Positions 1 to 8,049 of a stretch of 21,131 bases of DNA are shown one piece after another. Source of the DNA: Alphaproteobacteria bacterium (GTDB taxonomy: Bacteria; Pseudomonadota; Alphaproteobacteria; ATCC43930; CGMCC-115725); contig JASHTP010000026.1 of the NCBI GenBank assembly GCA_030040495.1, forward strand, positions 1 through 21,131. The letters run 5' to 3'. Both the position numbers and the translations under genes were made by a program. The notes below the pieces were generated by a model. It saw only the letters and a program-made list of their open reading frames with translations. It searched no databases and was not told where the DNA came from. Position 1 is the first letter of the stretch. Every line of letters begins with the position of its first letter.

Positions 1-896
1 AGCGCCGCCGCGCCGAGCCCGACCAGGTACCAGATGCCGCTGGCGCCGAACAGGCTCTCGATGAGAAAGAACATCACCGCGCCCAGGATCGGGCCTTCGA
101 CGGTGCCGAGCCCGCCGACCAGCGCCATGAAGATCATGTAGGCGGTCCACTGAACGCCGAAATAGGTCTTGGGCTCGAAGGTGATCGAGGTGGCGAGCCA
201 CAGCGCGCCGGCCATGCCGCACCCGGTGGCGGAGAGCAGGAAGATGATGCGCTTGGCGGCGAGCACGCGCACGCCCAGCGACGCGGCTGCCTCCTCATTG
301 TCGCGGATCGCCTGGATCGAGCCGCCCAGCCGGCCGCGCAGCAGCGCGAACACCAGCGCCAGCACGGCCACCGCGGCGGCCAGCGCCAGCCAGTAATTGT
401 CGTCCCGGCGATGCGCGGGCGCGAACGCATTGAGCGCGATCAAGGAGGTGCCGGTCTCGCCCTGGATCAGCGGGTCGAGGTTGACCAGGAGGTGGCAGAG
501 CTCGGCCACCACCCACATGCCGATGGCGAACTCGCCGCCACGCAGCCGGAGTGCAAAGGTCGAGAGCAGCAGCGACACCAGGCCGGCGGCGAGCGCGCCG
601 AGGATGAGCGCCGGGTAGACGCCGATCCCGGCATAGGAGAGGCGGATCGCGGCATAGGCGCCGATGCCGAAGAAGGTCTGCTGTCCGACCGAGACGAGAC
701 CGCCATAGCCGGCGAGCACGTTCCACATGGTGCCGAGGATGACGTAGATCAGCAGTGTGGTCAGCCGGTCGATGGCGTTCGCGCTCAGCCACAGCGGCGC
801 GAAGGCGAGCAGCAGGACGAGCGCCGCGGCGAGGCTGCTGGCGGCGACGGAGAGCCGCGTCCAGCGCTCGACCGAGATGCCGGCGCGTCGGGTCAT
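1..896 (-). CDS. livM: LivM-type ABC transporter permease (3' end cut by window)
   Basis: Inner-membrane permease of a HAAT-family (branched-chain amino acid-type) ABC importer, the partner of LivH. About 298 codons are readable from ATG at 894-896; the C-terminus lies beyond base 1. The translation is hydrophobic with several membrane spans. It contains the LivM-like stretch NVLAGYGGLVSVGQ (residues 59-72) and an EAA-type coupling loop, AIRDNEEAA at 196-204, which contacts the ATPases. The start codon overlaps the livH stop as ATGA (893-896), so the two are probably translationally coupled. Substrate cannot be read from sequence: HAAT systems also move amides, urea and aromatic acids. The family call is firm and the exact C-terminus is unknown. 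Confidence 0.93.
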   Translation of the reverse strand, partial: MTRRAGISVERWTRLSVAASSLAAALVLLLAFAPLWLSANAIDRLTTLLIYVILGTMWNVLAGYGGLVSVGQQTFFGIGAYAAIRLSYAGIGVYPALILGALAAGLVSLLLSTFALRLRGGEFAIGMWVVAELCHLLVNLDPLIQGETGTSLIALNAFAPAHRRDDNYWLALAAAVAVLALVFALLRGRLGGSIQAIRDNEEAAASLGVRVLAAKRIIFLLSATGCGMAGALWLATSITFEPKTYFGVQWTAYMIFMALVGGLGTVEGPILGAVMFFLIESLFGASGIWYLVGLGAAA

Positions 897-1795
897 GGCG
901 CTTTGCCGAACAGCGCCCGGAACCGGCCGCCGGTCTCGGACGCGCCGAGCGCCAGGCGGCAAGCGAGACCGAGCAGGAATACCACATGGCCGGCGATCAG
1001 GAAGCCATGCGGATCGAGCTGCGCGCCGATGTTCTGGGCCACGCCGAGAACGATGCCGCCGACCAGCGTGCCCCACAGCGAGCTCATGCCGCCGATCACC
1101 ACCGTCTCGAAGGCGAAGATGAGCTGGGCCGGCCCGGCATAGGGCGCAAAGGTGGCGCGCATGGCGAGGAAGATGCCGCCGATCGCCGCCGTCGCCACGG
1201 CGATCGCCGCGGCGGCGGCATAGACCGCGCGCGAATTGATGCCGACGAGCTCGGCGATGTCGGGGTTCTCGGCGGTGGCGCGCAGCGCGCGGCCGAGCGG
1301 CGTCCGCGCCAGAACGAGCTGCAATCCCACAAGCAGTAGCACGGCGGCAAGGAAGATCAGCACGGACAGCCGCCCGACATAGATCTCGTCGCCGATCGAC
1401 CAGCTGTCATAGGCGAGCGATCCGATCGCCGGCGCGAGCGAGCGGGTGTCGGCGCCGAAGCCGGCGAAGAGGATGTTCTCGATCACGATCGAGAGGCCGA
1501 AGGTGCTGAGCAGCGGCACGAGCATGCCGGCGCGCAGGCTGCGTTCCAGCATCGTGCGCTGCATCACCGCGCCGAGCACCGCCATCGCCGCGAGCACGAG
1601 GATCAGCGCGGGCGCGAGCGGCAGGCCGGCCTGTTCAGTGAGCAGAAAGACCAGAAAGGCGGCAAGCACGGCGAGGTCGCCATGGGCGAGGTTGATGATG
1701 CGCATCACGCCGAACATGAGCGACAGGCCACAGGCGAGCAGCGCGTAGTAGCCGCCGAGCAGGATGCCCTGGAGAACCTGGTTGACCCAGATCAT
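893..1795 (-). CDS. livH: LivH-type ABC transporter permease
   Basis: Second inner-membrane permease of the HAAT importer, 300 residues, the normal length for LivH. The N-terminus has the family stretch GVMRIINLAHGD (residues 29-40) after a first membrane segment. Later there is an EAA-type loop (LGRALRATAENPDIAELVG) that docks to the ATPase subunits, and near the C-terminus a glycine-rich GGMSSLWGTLVGGIVLG segment typical of these permeases. The ATG at 1793-1795 overlaps the livF stop as ATGA, and its own stop overlaps the livM start in the same way, so it sits in a tightly coupled operon. No defects are visible. Confidence 0.95.
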   Translation of the reverse strand: MIWVNQVLQGILLGGYYALLACGLSLMFGVMRIINLAHGDLAVLAAFLVFLLTEQAGLPLAPALILVLAAMAVLGAVMQRTMLERSLRAGMLVPLLSTFGLSIVIENILFAGFGADTRSLAPAIGSLAYDSWSIGDEIYVGRLSVLIFLAAVLLLVGLQLVLARTPLGRALRATAENPDIAELVGINSRAVYAAAAAIAVATAAIGGIFLAMRATFAPYAGPAQLIFAFETVVIGGMSSLWGTLVGGIVLGVAQNIGAQLDPHGFLIAGHVVFLLGLACRLALGASETGGRFRALFGKAP

Positions 1796-2514
1796 GCCCC
1801 GGCTTTCTCCTCGCGGCCGAGGCCGAAATAGGCCTCGGTCACCTGCTCGCGCGTCACCGATGAGGCTGCACCTTCGAGCACGACGCGGCCTTCGAGCATG
1901 CAGGCGACCCGCGTCGCCACGCGCAGCGCGCGGCCAAGATCCTGCTCCACCAGGAGGATCGTCGTGCCCTCGGCGATGAGGGCCGCGAGCGACTGATAGA
2001 CGCGCTCGACCGCGATGGGGGCGAGCCCGAGCGACACCTCGTCGAGCAGCAGGATGCGCGGATTGGTCATGAGCGCCCGTCCGATCGCAGTGGCTTGCTG
2101 CTCGCCGCCCGACAGGCTGCCCGCCTTTGCCTTGAGGCGCGGGCGCAAATTCGGGAAAACATCCAGCACCCGGTCCAGCGTCCAGGGCCCGGTCCGCCGG
2201 CTGGCGCGGGCGACCAGCAGGTTCTCCTCGACCGTCATGCCGGGGAACAGCCAGCGGCCTTCCGGCACCAGCGCGATCCCCATGGCGACGCGGCGGTAGG
2301 CACGCAGCGCGGTCACGTCGGTCCCATCGAGCAGGATGCGGCCGCCGGCCGGCCGGTGCGCACCGGCGATCGCCCGAAGCAGCGTCGTCTTGCCGGCGCC
2401 ATTGGCGCCGATCAGCGCCAGGATCTCGCCCTGGTCCATCGCCAGGGACACGCCGCGGACCGCCTGCAGCAGACCGTGGCGGACATCGAGCCCCTCGACG
2501 GCGAGCAGGCTCAC
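1792..2514 (-). CDS. livF: LivF-type ABC transporter ATP-binding protein
   Basis: One of two cytoplasmic ATPases that drive the HAAT importer. From the GTG start at 2512-2514 it is 240 residues, normal for LivF. Walker A is GANGAGKTT (residues 36-44), the ABC signature is LSGGEQQ, and Walker B is RILLLDEVSLGLAP. The H-loop position reads VEQD, as is usual in LivF proteins, which lack the histidine there. The reading frame is open for another 123 codons upstream, but that stretch is antisense-like arginine/alanine-rich sequence within livG. The GTG overlaps the livG stop as GTGA, which is why I place the start there. DEV replaces the common DEP after Walker B. Confidence 0.93.
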   Translation of the reverse strand: MSLLAVEGLDVRHGLLQAVRGVSLAMDQGEILALIGANGAGKTTLLRAIAGAHRPAGGRILLDGTDVTALRAYRRVAMGIALVPEGRWLFPGMTVEENLLVARASRRTGPWTLDRVLDVFPNLRPRLKAKAGSLSGGEQQATAIGRALMTNPRILLLDEVSLGLAPIAVERVYQSLAALIAEGTTILLVEQDLGRALRVATRVACMLEGRVVLEGAASSVTREQVTEAYFGLGREEKAGA

Positions 2515-3245
2515 GCGACGCCGCCGCCGAGATAGGCGTCGATCACGGCGGCGTCCGCCATGACCGCTCGCGGCGCACCGTCGGCGATGACCCGTCCGGC
2601 GTTCATGCAGACCAGCCGGTCGACCACCTGGAGCAGGACATGGACGATGTGCTCGATCCACACGATCGCCAGCTGGCGCCCGCGCAGCTCGAGGATGGTG
2701 GCGACCATCTCGCCGGCTTCGGCATCGGTGAGGCCGCCGCCGATCTCGTCGAGCAGCAGCACGACGGGATCGGTGGCGAGCGCCCGGGCCAGCTCCAGGC
2801 GCTTGCGGTCGAGGAGGCCGAGCGTCTCGGCGCGGCGGTTGGCCAAGCGAAGCATGCCGCAGAGCTGCAGCGAGTCGATGCAACGCTCATAGGCCGCCTC
2901 GCCGCCGAAGCCGCCGCCGGTGGTCGCGGCGACCAGCACGTTCTCGAACACGGTCATGGCGCCGAAGGGGCGCGGCACCTGATGCGAACGGGCGATGCCG
3001 AGGCGGCAGCGCTCCGCCGCTCCGGCATCGGTCACCTCCGCGCCGCGGAACCGCACGGTCCCGGCGCTGGGCTTGAAGGCTCCCGCCAGGACGTTAAGCA
3101 GCGTCGTCTTGCCGGCGCCGTTGGGGCCGACGATGCCGACCGCCTCCGCGGCGCCGACGCGGAAATCGACGCGATCGAGGACGATGAGGGCGTTGAAGCG
3201 CTTGATCACGCCCTCCGCCGCCAGGATCACGCCGGCTTCGGCCAT
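2511..3245 (-). CDS. livG: LivG-type ABC transporter ATP-binding protein
   Basis: The other cytoplasmic ATPase of the importer, 244 residues. Walker A is GPNGAGKTT (40-48), Walker B is VVLLLDEIGGGLTD with D166/E167, and the H-loop is WIEHI with His199. The ABC signature is degenerate: the region before the conserved ELARAL helix reads LGLLDRKRLELARAL (142-156) instead of an LSGGQ-like sequence. A loose signature is common in LivG, but this is an extreme case. It starts 27 bases after the binding-protein stop and overlaps livF by four bases. The family is clear; the substrate remains open. Confidence 0.93.
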   Translation of the reverse strand: MAEAGVILAAEGVIKRFNALIVLDRVDFRVGAAEAVGIVGPNGAGKTTLLNVLAGAFKPSAGTVRFRGAEVTDAGAAERCRLGIARSHQVPRPFGAMTVFENVLVAATTGGGFGGEAAYERCIDSLQLCGMLRLANRRAETLGLLDRKRLELARALATDPVVLLLDEIGGGLTDAEAGEMVATILELRGRQLAIVWIEHIVHVLLQVVDRLVCMNAGRVIADGAPRAVMADAAVIDAYLGGGVA

Positions 3246-3272
3246 GGCTCGACGCTGCGCTGCGGCTCCGGC

Positions 3273-4619
3273 CTAGGCGTTGTAGGCACGCAGCTTGGCC
3301 GCGATGGGCACCTTCGGATCGTCGGCGTGCTCGGTGATGGGGAGATCGAGCTTGAACTTGCTGCCGGATTTCGCCTTCACCCATTGGCAGCCGATGATCG
3401 GCGTGGCCGAGACGTTCGGCACCGGACCCTTGGTGAAGTCGATCGGACCGATCGGCGTCACGACCTTGAGCGTGCCCAGCGCTTTGGCCACATCGGCCTT
3501 GTTCTTGGGATCGCCGCTCTTCATGAGCGTCTCGATGCCGGCATCGACCAGCGCCATGCTGGCGCCGAGCTGCTGGGTCCATTGCCGTCCCGTCGCCTTC
3601 TCGTAGCCGATGCCCAGCGCCTCCGACGAGAGCCCCGTCAGCGGCGACTTGTAGGGCCAGGTCGGATGCCAGTAGCAGGCGGTGGCGAGATTGTAGCCGA
3701 GCGAGCCGAGCGCCTCGACCTGCGAGGGGAAGAGGCCGGTCTTGGCGATCTGCGCAATCTTGACCATCCGCGTGTAGCCCTGCTGCGCCGCCTGGCGCCA
3801 GAAGGTGGCGAAGTCGGGCGGTATCGGGAAGGTGTTGAAGATCTCGCAGCGCTCGGCCTTGAACTTGGCGATCTGCGCCGAGAAGTCGGTGGTGCCGTCC
3901 TCATAGGCGCCGGGATCGACGATGGTGAAGCCGGCCTTGGCGAGCTCCGGCGCGAGATGTTCGCGCACGGCGTTGCCGTCGGCGTCGTTGGGATAGAGGA
4001 TGCCGACCTTCTTGTTGGTCTTGACCGGGCCGTTCCACTGCGAGTTGTAGGCGCGGAAGAAATCTCCGCCGCCGAAGCAGAAATGGTAGGTCCAGTGGAA
4101 CGGCGAGGGCTGACCCGGCTTGGCGCCGCGGCCGAAATACCAGGACTCCCAAGGCACGACCGTCGACAGGCAGGGCACGCCCGCCGCTTCGCACGCGTCC
4201 GACACCGGGTTCACCACCTCAGGCGTCGAGGTGGTCAGCATCATGTCGACATGCTCGTCGTTGATCAGGCTTTTGGCCAGCGAGCTTGCGCGCGCCGGGT
4301 CGGACTGGGTGTCGCGATCGATCAGCTGCACCGCGTATTTCTTGCCGCCGACGCTGAGGCCGCCGGCAAGCTTCTTGCGCGCCAACTCGAGCACATGGGG
4401 ATCGCATTCGCCGAAGCCGGCAAGCGCGCCGGTGCGCGGACTGACGAACCCGATCTTGAGCAGCTCCGCGTCGCCGGTCGCCGCCCGTGCCAGGCTGGCC
4501 GGCAGGCTGGCCGTCGCCAGCAGCGTGCCCGCGCCGCCGAGCAGACGACGCCGCGTCAGGCCGGGGCGAGCGGCGAAGGAGTCGCCGGGATGGTCATTGG
4601 ACTTGCTCTTCCTGGTCAC
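3273..4619 (-). CDS. Periplasmic substrate-binding protein of HAAT ABC importer (Tat signal)
   Basis: Type I periplasmic binding protein (Peripla_BP_6-like) that captures the substrate and hands it to LivHM. It is 448 residues, longer than the roughly 370-400 typical of LivJ/LivK. The start is GTG at 4617-4619, supported by a GGGAGG Shine-Dalgarno six to eleven bases upstream. The N-terminus has a twin-arginine-like signal: LTRRRLLGG (21-29), a hydrophobic stretch and an ALA-like end (ARA, about 44-46), so export folded through Tat is likely. The mature protein begins near LLKIGFVSPRTGALAGFGE, the usual first beta strand and loop of the family. It is the first gene of the operon. The substrate is unknown; amides and aromatic acids are as possible as leucine. 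Confidence 0.92.
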   Translation of the reverse strand: MTRKSKSNDHPGDSFAARPGLTRRRLLGGAGTLLATASLPASLARAATGDAELLKIGFVSPRTGALAGFGECDPHVLELARKKLAGGLSVGGKKYAVQLIDRDTQSDPARASSLAKSLINDEHVDMMLTTSTPEVVNPVSDACEAAGVPCLSTVVPWESWYFGRGAKPGQPSPFHWTYHFCFGGGDFFRAYNSQWNGPVKTNKKVGILYPNDADGNAVREHLAPELAKAGFTIVDPGAYEDGTTDFSAQIAKFKAERCEIFNTFPIPPDFATFWRQAAQQGYTRMVKIAQIAKTGLFPSQVEALGSLGYNLATACYWHPTWPYKSPLTGLSSEALGIGYEKATGRQWTQQLGASMALVDAGIETLMKSGDPKNKADVAKALGTLKVVTPIGPIDFTKGPVPNVSATPIIGCQWVKAKSGSKFKLDLPITEHADDPKVPIAAKLRAYNA

Positions 4620-4719
4620 GTCTACCTCCCTGTGTCGTTGCCTTTGCGGCCCGACCGTCGCGCGCGATCGGTCCGGCGGGATATGAGCGCCGCCTCGGCT
4701 GGAGGCGGGCCATTTGTTT

Positions 4720-4733
4720 ATAATGCTGATTAT
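4720..4733. repeat. AT-rich perfect inverted repeat upstream of the ABC operon
   Basis: ATAAT-gctg-ATTAT, a perfect 5-4-5 palindrome in an A/T-rich island (about 4711-4755) inside otherwise GC-rich DNA. It lies about 100 bases upstream of the binding-protein GTG on the minus strand. The island also carries TATAAA-like and plus-strand TATAAT hexamers, but I find no good matching -35 element on either strand. A promoter/operator region for the importer operon is the likely role; the regulator is unknown. Confidence 0.4.
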
Positions 4734-4809
4734 TGAACTACTCTACTGATATTTGGCGTGCGCCCGGCGACCGGGGCGGCATCGCGATCGGGAACCGCCG
4801 CTCACCGCT

Positions 4810-6783
4810 TCAGACGTCGAGGTCGCGCACGAACTGGGCGCGTTCCTGGATGAATTGGTACCGCAGCTCGGGCTTGCGGCCCATCAGGCTCTCGACCAGC
4901 TCGACCGTATTCTTGAAGTCGCGCTTGCCTTCCTCGGGCAAAGTGACGCGCAGCAGCGTGCGGTTGGCGGCATCCATCGTGGTCTCGCGCAGCTGCTTCG
5001 CCGGCATCTCGCCGAGCCCCTTGAAGCGGCTGATCTCGATCTTGCCGCGCCCGTCGAAGGCGGATTTCAGCAGCGCCTCCTTGTGTGCGTCGTCGCGGGC
5101 ATAGAGCGTCGTCTCGCCCTGATGCAGCCGATAGAGCGGCGGCACCGCGAGAAAGAGCCGGCCCGACGCTACCAGCTTCGGCATCTCGCGGAAGAAGAAG
5201 GTCATCAGCAGCGACGCGATGTGCGCGCCGTCGACGTCGGCGTCGGTCATGATGATGACGCGCTCGTAGCGCAGCTTCTCCTCGCTGTAGCGCTCGCCCG
5301 AACCGCAGCCGAGCGCCTGCAGGAGATCGGCGATCTCCTGGTTCTGCCGCAGCTTGTCGGCGCTCGCCGAGGCCACGTTCAGGATCTTGCCGCGCAAGGG
5401 CAGGATCGCCTGCGTCTCGCGGTCGCGCGCCTGCTTGGCGGAGCCGCCGGCGCTGTCGCCTTCAACGAGGAAGATCTCGGTGCCGTCGGCGCCGCTGCGG
5501 CTGCAATCGGTGAGCTTGCCGGGGAGCCGCAGCTTGCGCGTGGCGCTCTTGCGCTCGAGGTCCTTCTGCAGGCGCCGGCGCTGGCGCTCCTCGGCGCGCT
5601 CGATCACCCAGTCGAGCAGCAGCCGCGCCGATTCCGGATCGCCCGAAAGCCAATGGTCGAAATGGTCCTTGAGCGCGCTTTCGACGAGACGCGCCGCCTC
5701 GGGCGAGGCGAGCCGCTCCTTGGTCTGGCCCTGGAACTGCGGCTCCTTGATGAAGAGCGAGAGCAGCGCCATGGCGCCGGTCATGACGTCCTCGGCGGTG
5801 ATCTGCGCCGCGCGGCGGTTGCTGGTGAGCTCGCCATAGGCCTTGAGGCTGCGGGTGAGCCCGGCGCGCATCCCGGCCTCGTGGGTGCCGCCCTCCGGCG
5901 TCGGCACGGTGTTGCAGTAGAAGGATTGGAACCCCTCCTGGTCCTCTGGCCAGGCGATCGCCCATTCGACCCGGCCGCCGTCGCCGAACTCGTGCTCGCC
6001 GAGGAAGGGCTGGGGCGTCAAGGTGTCACGCCCCTCGATCAGCGAGGCGAGGTAATCGGCAAGCCCGCCCGGGAAATGCAGGCGTTCCTCCTGCGGCACG
6101 TCCTCGGGCCGCGGCAGCGCCGGGTCGCACCACCAGCGGATCTCGACGCCGCGGAAGAGATAGGCCTTGGAGCGCGCCAGGCGGTAGAGCGTCGCCGGCT
6201 TGAACTGCACCTTGTCGCCGAAGATCTGCGGATCCGGGTGAAAACCCACCGTGGTGCCGCGGCGATTGGAGACGGCGCCACCATCCTTCAATTTCGTCTT
6301 GGGCTTGCCGCGCGAATATTCCTGGGTCCAGAGCTTCTTGTCGCGCGCGACTTCGACCCAAAGCCGGTCGCTCAGCGCGTTCACCACCGAGACGCCGACA
6401 CCGTGCAACCCGCCGGAAGTCTTGTAGGCGTCGCCCGAGAACTTGCCGCCGGAATGGAGCGTCGTCAGGATGATCTCAAGCGCCGAAATCTTCGGGAATT
6501 TGGGGTGTGGGTCGACGGGAATGCCGCGGCCATTGTCGCGAACGACGACACTGCCATCCTTGTGCAGCTCGAGCTCGATGCGGCTGGCATGGCCCGCCAC
6601 CGCCTCGTCCATGGCGTTGTCGAGCACCTCGGCGACGAGGTGGTGCAGCGCCCGCTCGTCAGTGCCGCCGATATACATGCCAGGGCGACGGCGCACCGGC
6701 TCGAGGCCTTCGAGCACCTCGATGTCCTTGGCGGAATAGCCGGAGCCGGGCTTGCGGGCGAGATTGTCGAACAGGTCTGACAT
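4810..6783 (-). CDS. parE: DNA topoisomerase IV subunit B
   Basis: ATPase subunit of topoisomerase IV, which with ParC decatenates daughter chromosomes. It is 657 residues, the length expected for alphaproteobacterial ParE. N-terminal GHKL ATPase motifs are present: EVLDNAMDEA (52-61), DNGRGIP (83-89), the TTLHSGGKF segment (107-115) and GLHGVGVSVVNALS (125-138). The TOPRIM domain follows with EGDSAGGS (441-448) and DADVDGAHI (514-522), which bind the catalytic metal. The C-terminus ends YQFIQERAQFVRDLDV, as in ParE; the length and this ending separate it from the longer GyrB of this group. The ATG is at 6781-6783 with no strong Shine-Dalgarno. It diverges from the thioesterase gene across 95 bases. 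Confidence 0.96.
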   Translation of the reverse strand: MSDLFDNLARKPGSGYSAKDIEVLEGLEPVRRRPGMYIGGTDERALHHLVAEVLDNAMDEAVAGHASRIELELHKDGSVVVRDNGRGIPVDPHPKFPKISALEIILTTLHSGGKFSGDAYKTSGGLHGVGVSVVNALSDRLWVEVARDKKLWTQEYSRGKPKTKLKDGGAVSNRRGTTVGFHPDPQIFGDKVQFKPATLYRLARSKAYLFRGVEIRWWCDPALPRPEDVPQEERLHFPGGLADYLASLIEGRDTLTPQPFLGEHEFGDGGRVEWAIAWPEDQEGFQSFYCNTVPTPEGGTHEAGMRAGLTRSLKAYGELTSNRRAAQITAEDVMTGAMALLSLFIKEPQFQGQTKERLASPEAARLVESALKDHFDHWLSGDPESARLLLDWVIERAEERQRRRLQKDLERKSATRKLRLPGKLTDCSRSGADGTEIFLVEGDSAGGSAKQARDRETQAILPLRGKILNVASASADKLRQNQEIADLLQALGCGSGERYSEEKLRYERVIIMTDADVDGAHIASLLMTFFFREMPKLVASGRLFLAVPPLYRLHQGETTLYARDDAHKEALLKSAFDGRGKIEISRFKGLGEMPAKQLRETTMDAANRTLLRVTLPEEGKRDFKNTVELVESLMGRKPELRYQFIQERAQFVRDLDV

Positions 6784-6815
6784 GCCGGTACCATAAGATC
6801 GTCACAAATACGGTA

Positions 6816-6845
6816 GGGGCTGCGCCCCGCGTCCACAACATGTGG
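6816..6845. repeat. Two short inverted repeats in the parE / thioesterase divergent region
   Basis: GGGGC-tgc-GCCCC (6816-6828) and CCACA-aca-TGTGG (6833-6845) are two perfect 5-3-5 palindromes placed four bases apart. They sit between the divergent starts at 6783 and 6879, where both promoters must lie. They may be protein-binding sites or small hairpins; I cannot assign a regulator. Confidence 0.3.
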
Positions 6846-6878
6846 TCGAAACGACCGGGACAATAGCGGGTTTCATCG

Positions 6879-7280
6879 ATGAGCGAAACAGACGAACGGG
6901 AAGCGCCGCCGGCCTACGAGCCGGCGATCCGGGCCATGCCGATGCCGGCCGACGCCAACCAGAACGGCGATATCTTCGGCGGCTGGGTGCTGTCGCAGAT
7001 GGATATCGCCGGCGGCCAGGTGGCGGCGCGCCGCGCCTGCGGACGCGTCGCCACGGTAGCCATCACCGCCATGAGCTTTCACCAGCCGGTGCTGGTCGGC
7101 GACGAGGTCAGCTTCTATGGCGCGGTGGTCAAGGTCGGCCGCACCTCGATCGCGGTCAAGATCGAAGCCTGGGTGCGCCGCGGGTTGAGTGAGGAGCGGA
7201 TCAAGGTGACCGAGGGCTTGTCCACCTATGTGGCGATCGGGGCCGACCGGCGACCGCGTCCGGTGCCGCAGATTCCCTAA
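6879..7280 (+). CDS. yciA: YciA-like acyl-CoA thioesterase
   Basis: Cytoplasmic hotdog-fold enzyme that hydrolyses acyl-CoA thioesters to free acid and CoA. The protein is 133 residues, normal for YciA. The diagnostic stretch is PADANQNGDIFGGWVLSQMD (23-42), which holds the active-site Asp and the GG of the family and closely follows the known YciA sequence. Further on, TAMSFHQPVLVGDEVSFYG forms the next core strands. The ATG at 6879 has only a weak upstream purine stretch. The gene stands alone, divergent from parE and 124 bases ahead of the RlpA-type gene. Preference for short-chain substrates is known for YciA but not visible here. Confidence 0.9.
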   Translation: MSETDEREAPPAYEPAIRAMPMPADANQNGDIFGGWVLSQMDIAGGQVAARRACGRVATVAITAMSFHQPVLVGDEVSFYGAVVKVGRTSIAVKIEAWVRRGLSEERIKVTEGLSTYVAIGADRRPRPVPQIP

Positions 7281-7347
7281 TTCGTTACGCAAGCGACCCA
7301 ATAAATCCACTGAATAGTTTGCATTCTATCGAACAAGCGGCTAGTCT

Positions 7348-7394
7348 CCTCCTGCTGTCTTCATAAAAAAGAAACCAAAAGCACAAGCAGGAGG
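7348..7394 (+). promoter_or_regulatory. Perfect 9-bp stem that could mask the rlpA ribosome-binding site
   Basis: CCTCCTGCT (7348-7356) is the exact reverse complement of AGCAGGAGG (7386-7394). The right arm contains the GGAGG Shine-Dalgarno 10 bases before the ATG at 7405. The 29-nt loop is A-rich. If transcription starts upstream of 7348, the mRNA could fold so that this site is hidden. A second GAGG (7396-7399) just outside the stem remains free. The stem is directly visible; its function is inferred. Confidence 0.4.
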
Positions 7395-7404
7395 TGAGGC
7401 TCCG

Positions 7405-7971
7405 ATGCACGCACGTCGGCCAGGCTTCTGGGTCTATTGGGTTGCTGTGATCAGCTTGACCGGCATGATTGGGTCAAGCGTTGCAGCGGGCGAGAAAGTC
7501 TCGCCAAAACCCGAAACGACCGCGACGAATGTTGTAGTCCCCGCCCCGGCGGTGCCGGCGGTCGCCTCAACTCCGGCGATCGCTCCGGTCCAGGCGCCGG
7601 CGCCGCTCGCCGAGCAGCAGCCCGGCGAGCCCGATCCGGCCGCGTCGAAGGTGGTCGACCAGGTCGGCATCGCCTCCTGGTACGGCAATCAGCACCAGGG
7701 GCGGCTGACCGCGAGCGGCGAGCGCTTTGATCAGGGCAAGCTCACCGCGGCGCACCGCACCCTGCCGCTCGACACCAAGGTCAAGGTCACCAACCTCGAG
7801 AATGGCAAGACCATCGAGGTCAAGGTGAACGACCGCGGCCCCTATATCCCGGGCCGCGTGCTCGACCTGTCGACCCAGGCGGCGAAGATGCTCGGCATGG
7901 AGAAGGAGGGGCTGGCGCTGGTGCGAATCGAGGTTCTTCCTGATCAGCTCGCCAGCGCGGCGGTCAACTAG
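7405..7971 (+). CDS. rlpA: RlpA-family secreted protein (double-psi beta-barrel)
   Basis: Cell-envelope protein of the RlpA family, whose characterised members are septal lytic transglycosylases cutting peptidoglycan strands lacking stem peptides. It is 188 residues. A hydrophobic signal sequence covers about 9-28 (AVAA-like end); there is no lipobox cysteine, so it should be periplasmic rather than a lipoprotein. An Ala/Pro-rich linker (about 43-80) is followed by the RlpA barrel (87-178) with GIASWYG, TASGERFD, TAAHRTLPL and KVNDRGPY (Asp143 at the family's conserved position). There is no C-terminal SPOR domain, so septal targeting may need another factor. The ATG at 7405 has two Shine-Dalgarno candidates. 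Confidence 0.9.
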   Translation: MHARRPGFWVYWVAVISLTGMIGSSVAAGEKVSPKPETTATNVVVPAPAVPAVASTPAIAPVQAPAPLAEQQPGEPDPAASKVVDQVGIASWYGNQHQGRLTASGERFDQGKLTAAHRTLPLDTKVKVTNLENGKTIEVKVNDRGPYIPGRVLDLSTQAAKMLGMEKEGLALVRIEVLPDQLASAAVN

Positions 7972-7994
7972 CCTCGGTCCGAAGGGCGAGAGGA

Positions 7995-8032
7995 GCGGCG
8001 CGGTCGAGGCGGGAATCGCCCGGCCGCGCCGC
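7995..8032. repeat. GC-rich hairpin between rlpA and first small gene
   Basis: GCGGCGCGG (7995-8003) pairs perfectly with CCGCGCCGC (8024-8032), and an inner GGCG/CGCC (8008-8011 / 8017-8020) extends the stem. It lies 24 bases after the rlpA stop. The following GGGGTTCTCT has no real T-run, so it is at best a weak terminator and may simply stabilise the rlpA 3' end. A 10-base palindrome TCTCTAGAGA (8038-8047) sits directly before the next start. Confidence 0.4.
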
Positions 8033-8049
8033 GGGGTTCTCTAGAGAGC

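Noticed and set aside
4719..4724. Perfect TATAAT on the plus strand as a promoter
   Set aside because: There is no -35 element at proper spacing and no plus-strand gene follows; it overlaps the palindrome instead.
2640..4736. A 698-codon open frame on the plus strand, antisense to livG and the binding protein
   Set aside because: It opposes well-supported genes with clear motifs, has no recognisable domain and is His/Arg/Gly/Ala-rich, as expected of the reverse frame of GC-rich genes.
4753..6780. A 675-codon open frame on the plus strand antisense to parE
   Set aside because: parE carries every family motif; the antisense frame is a codon-bias artefact of high GC at third positions.
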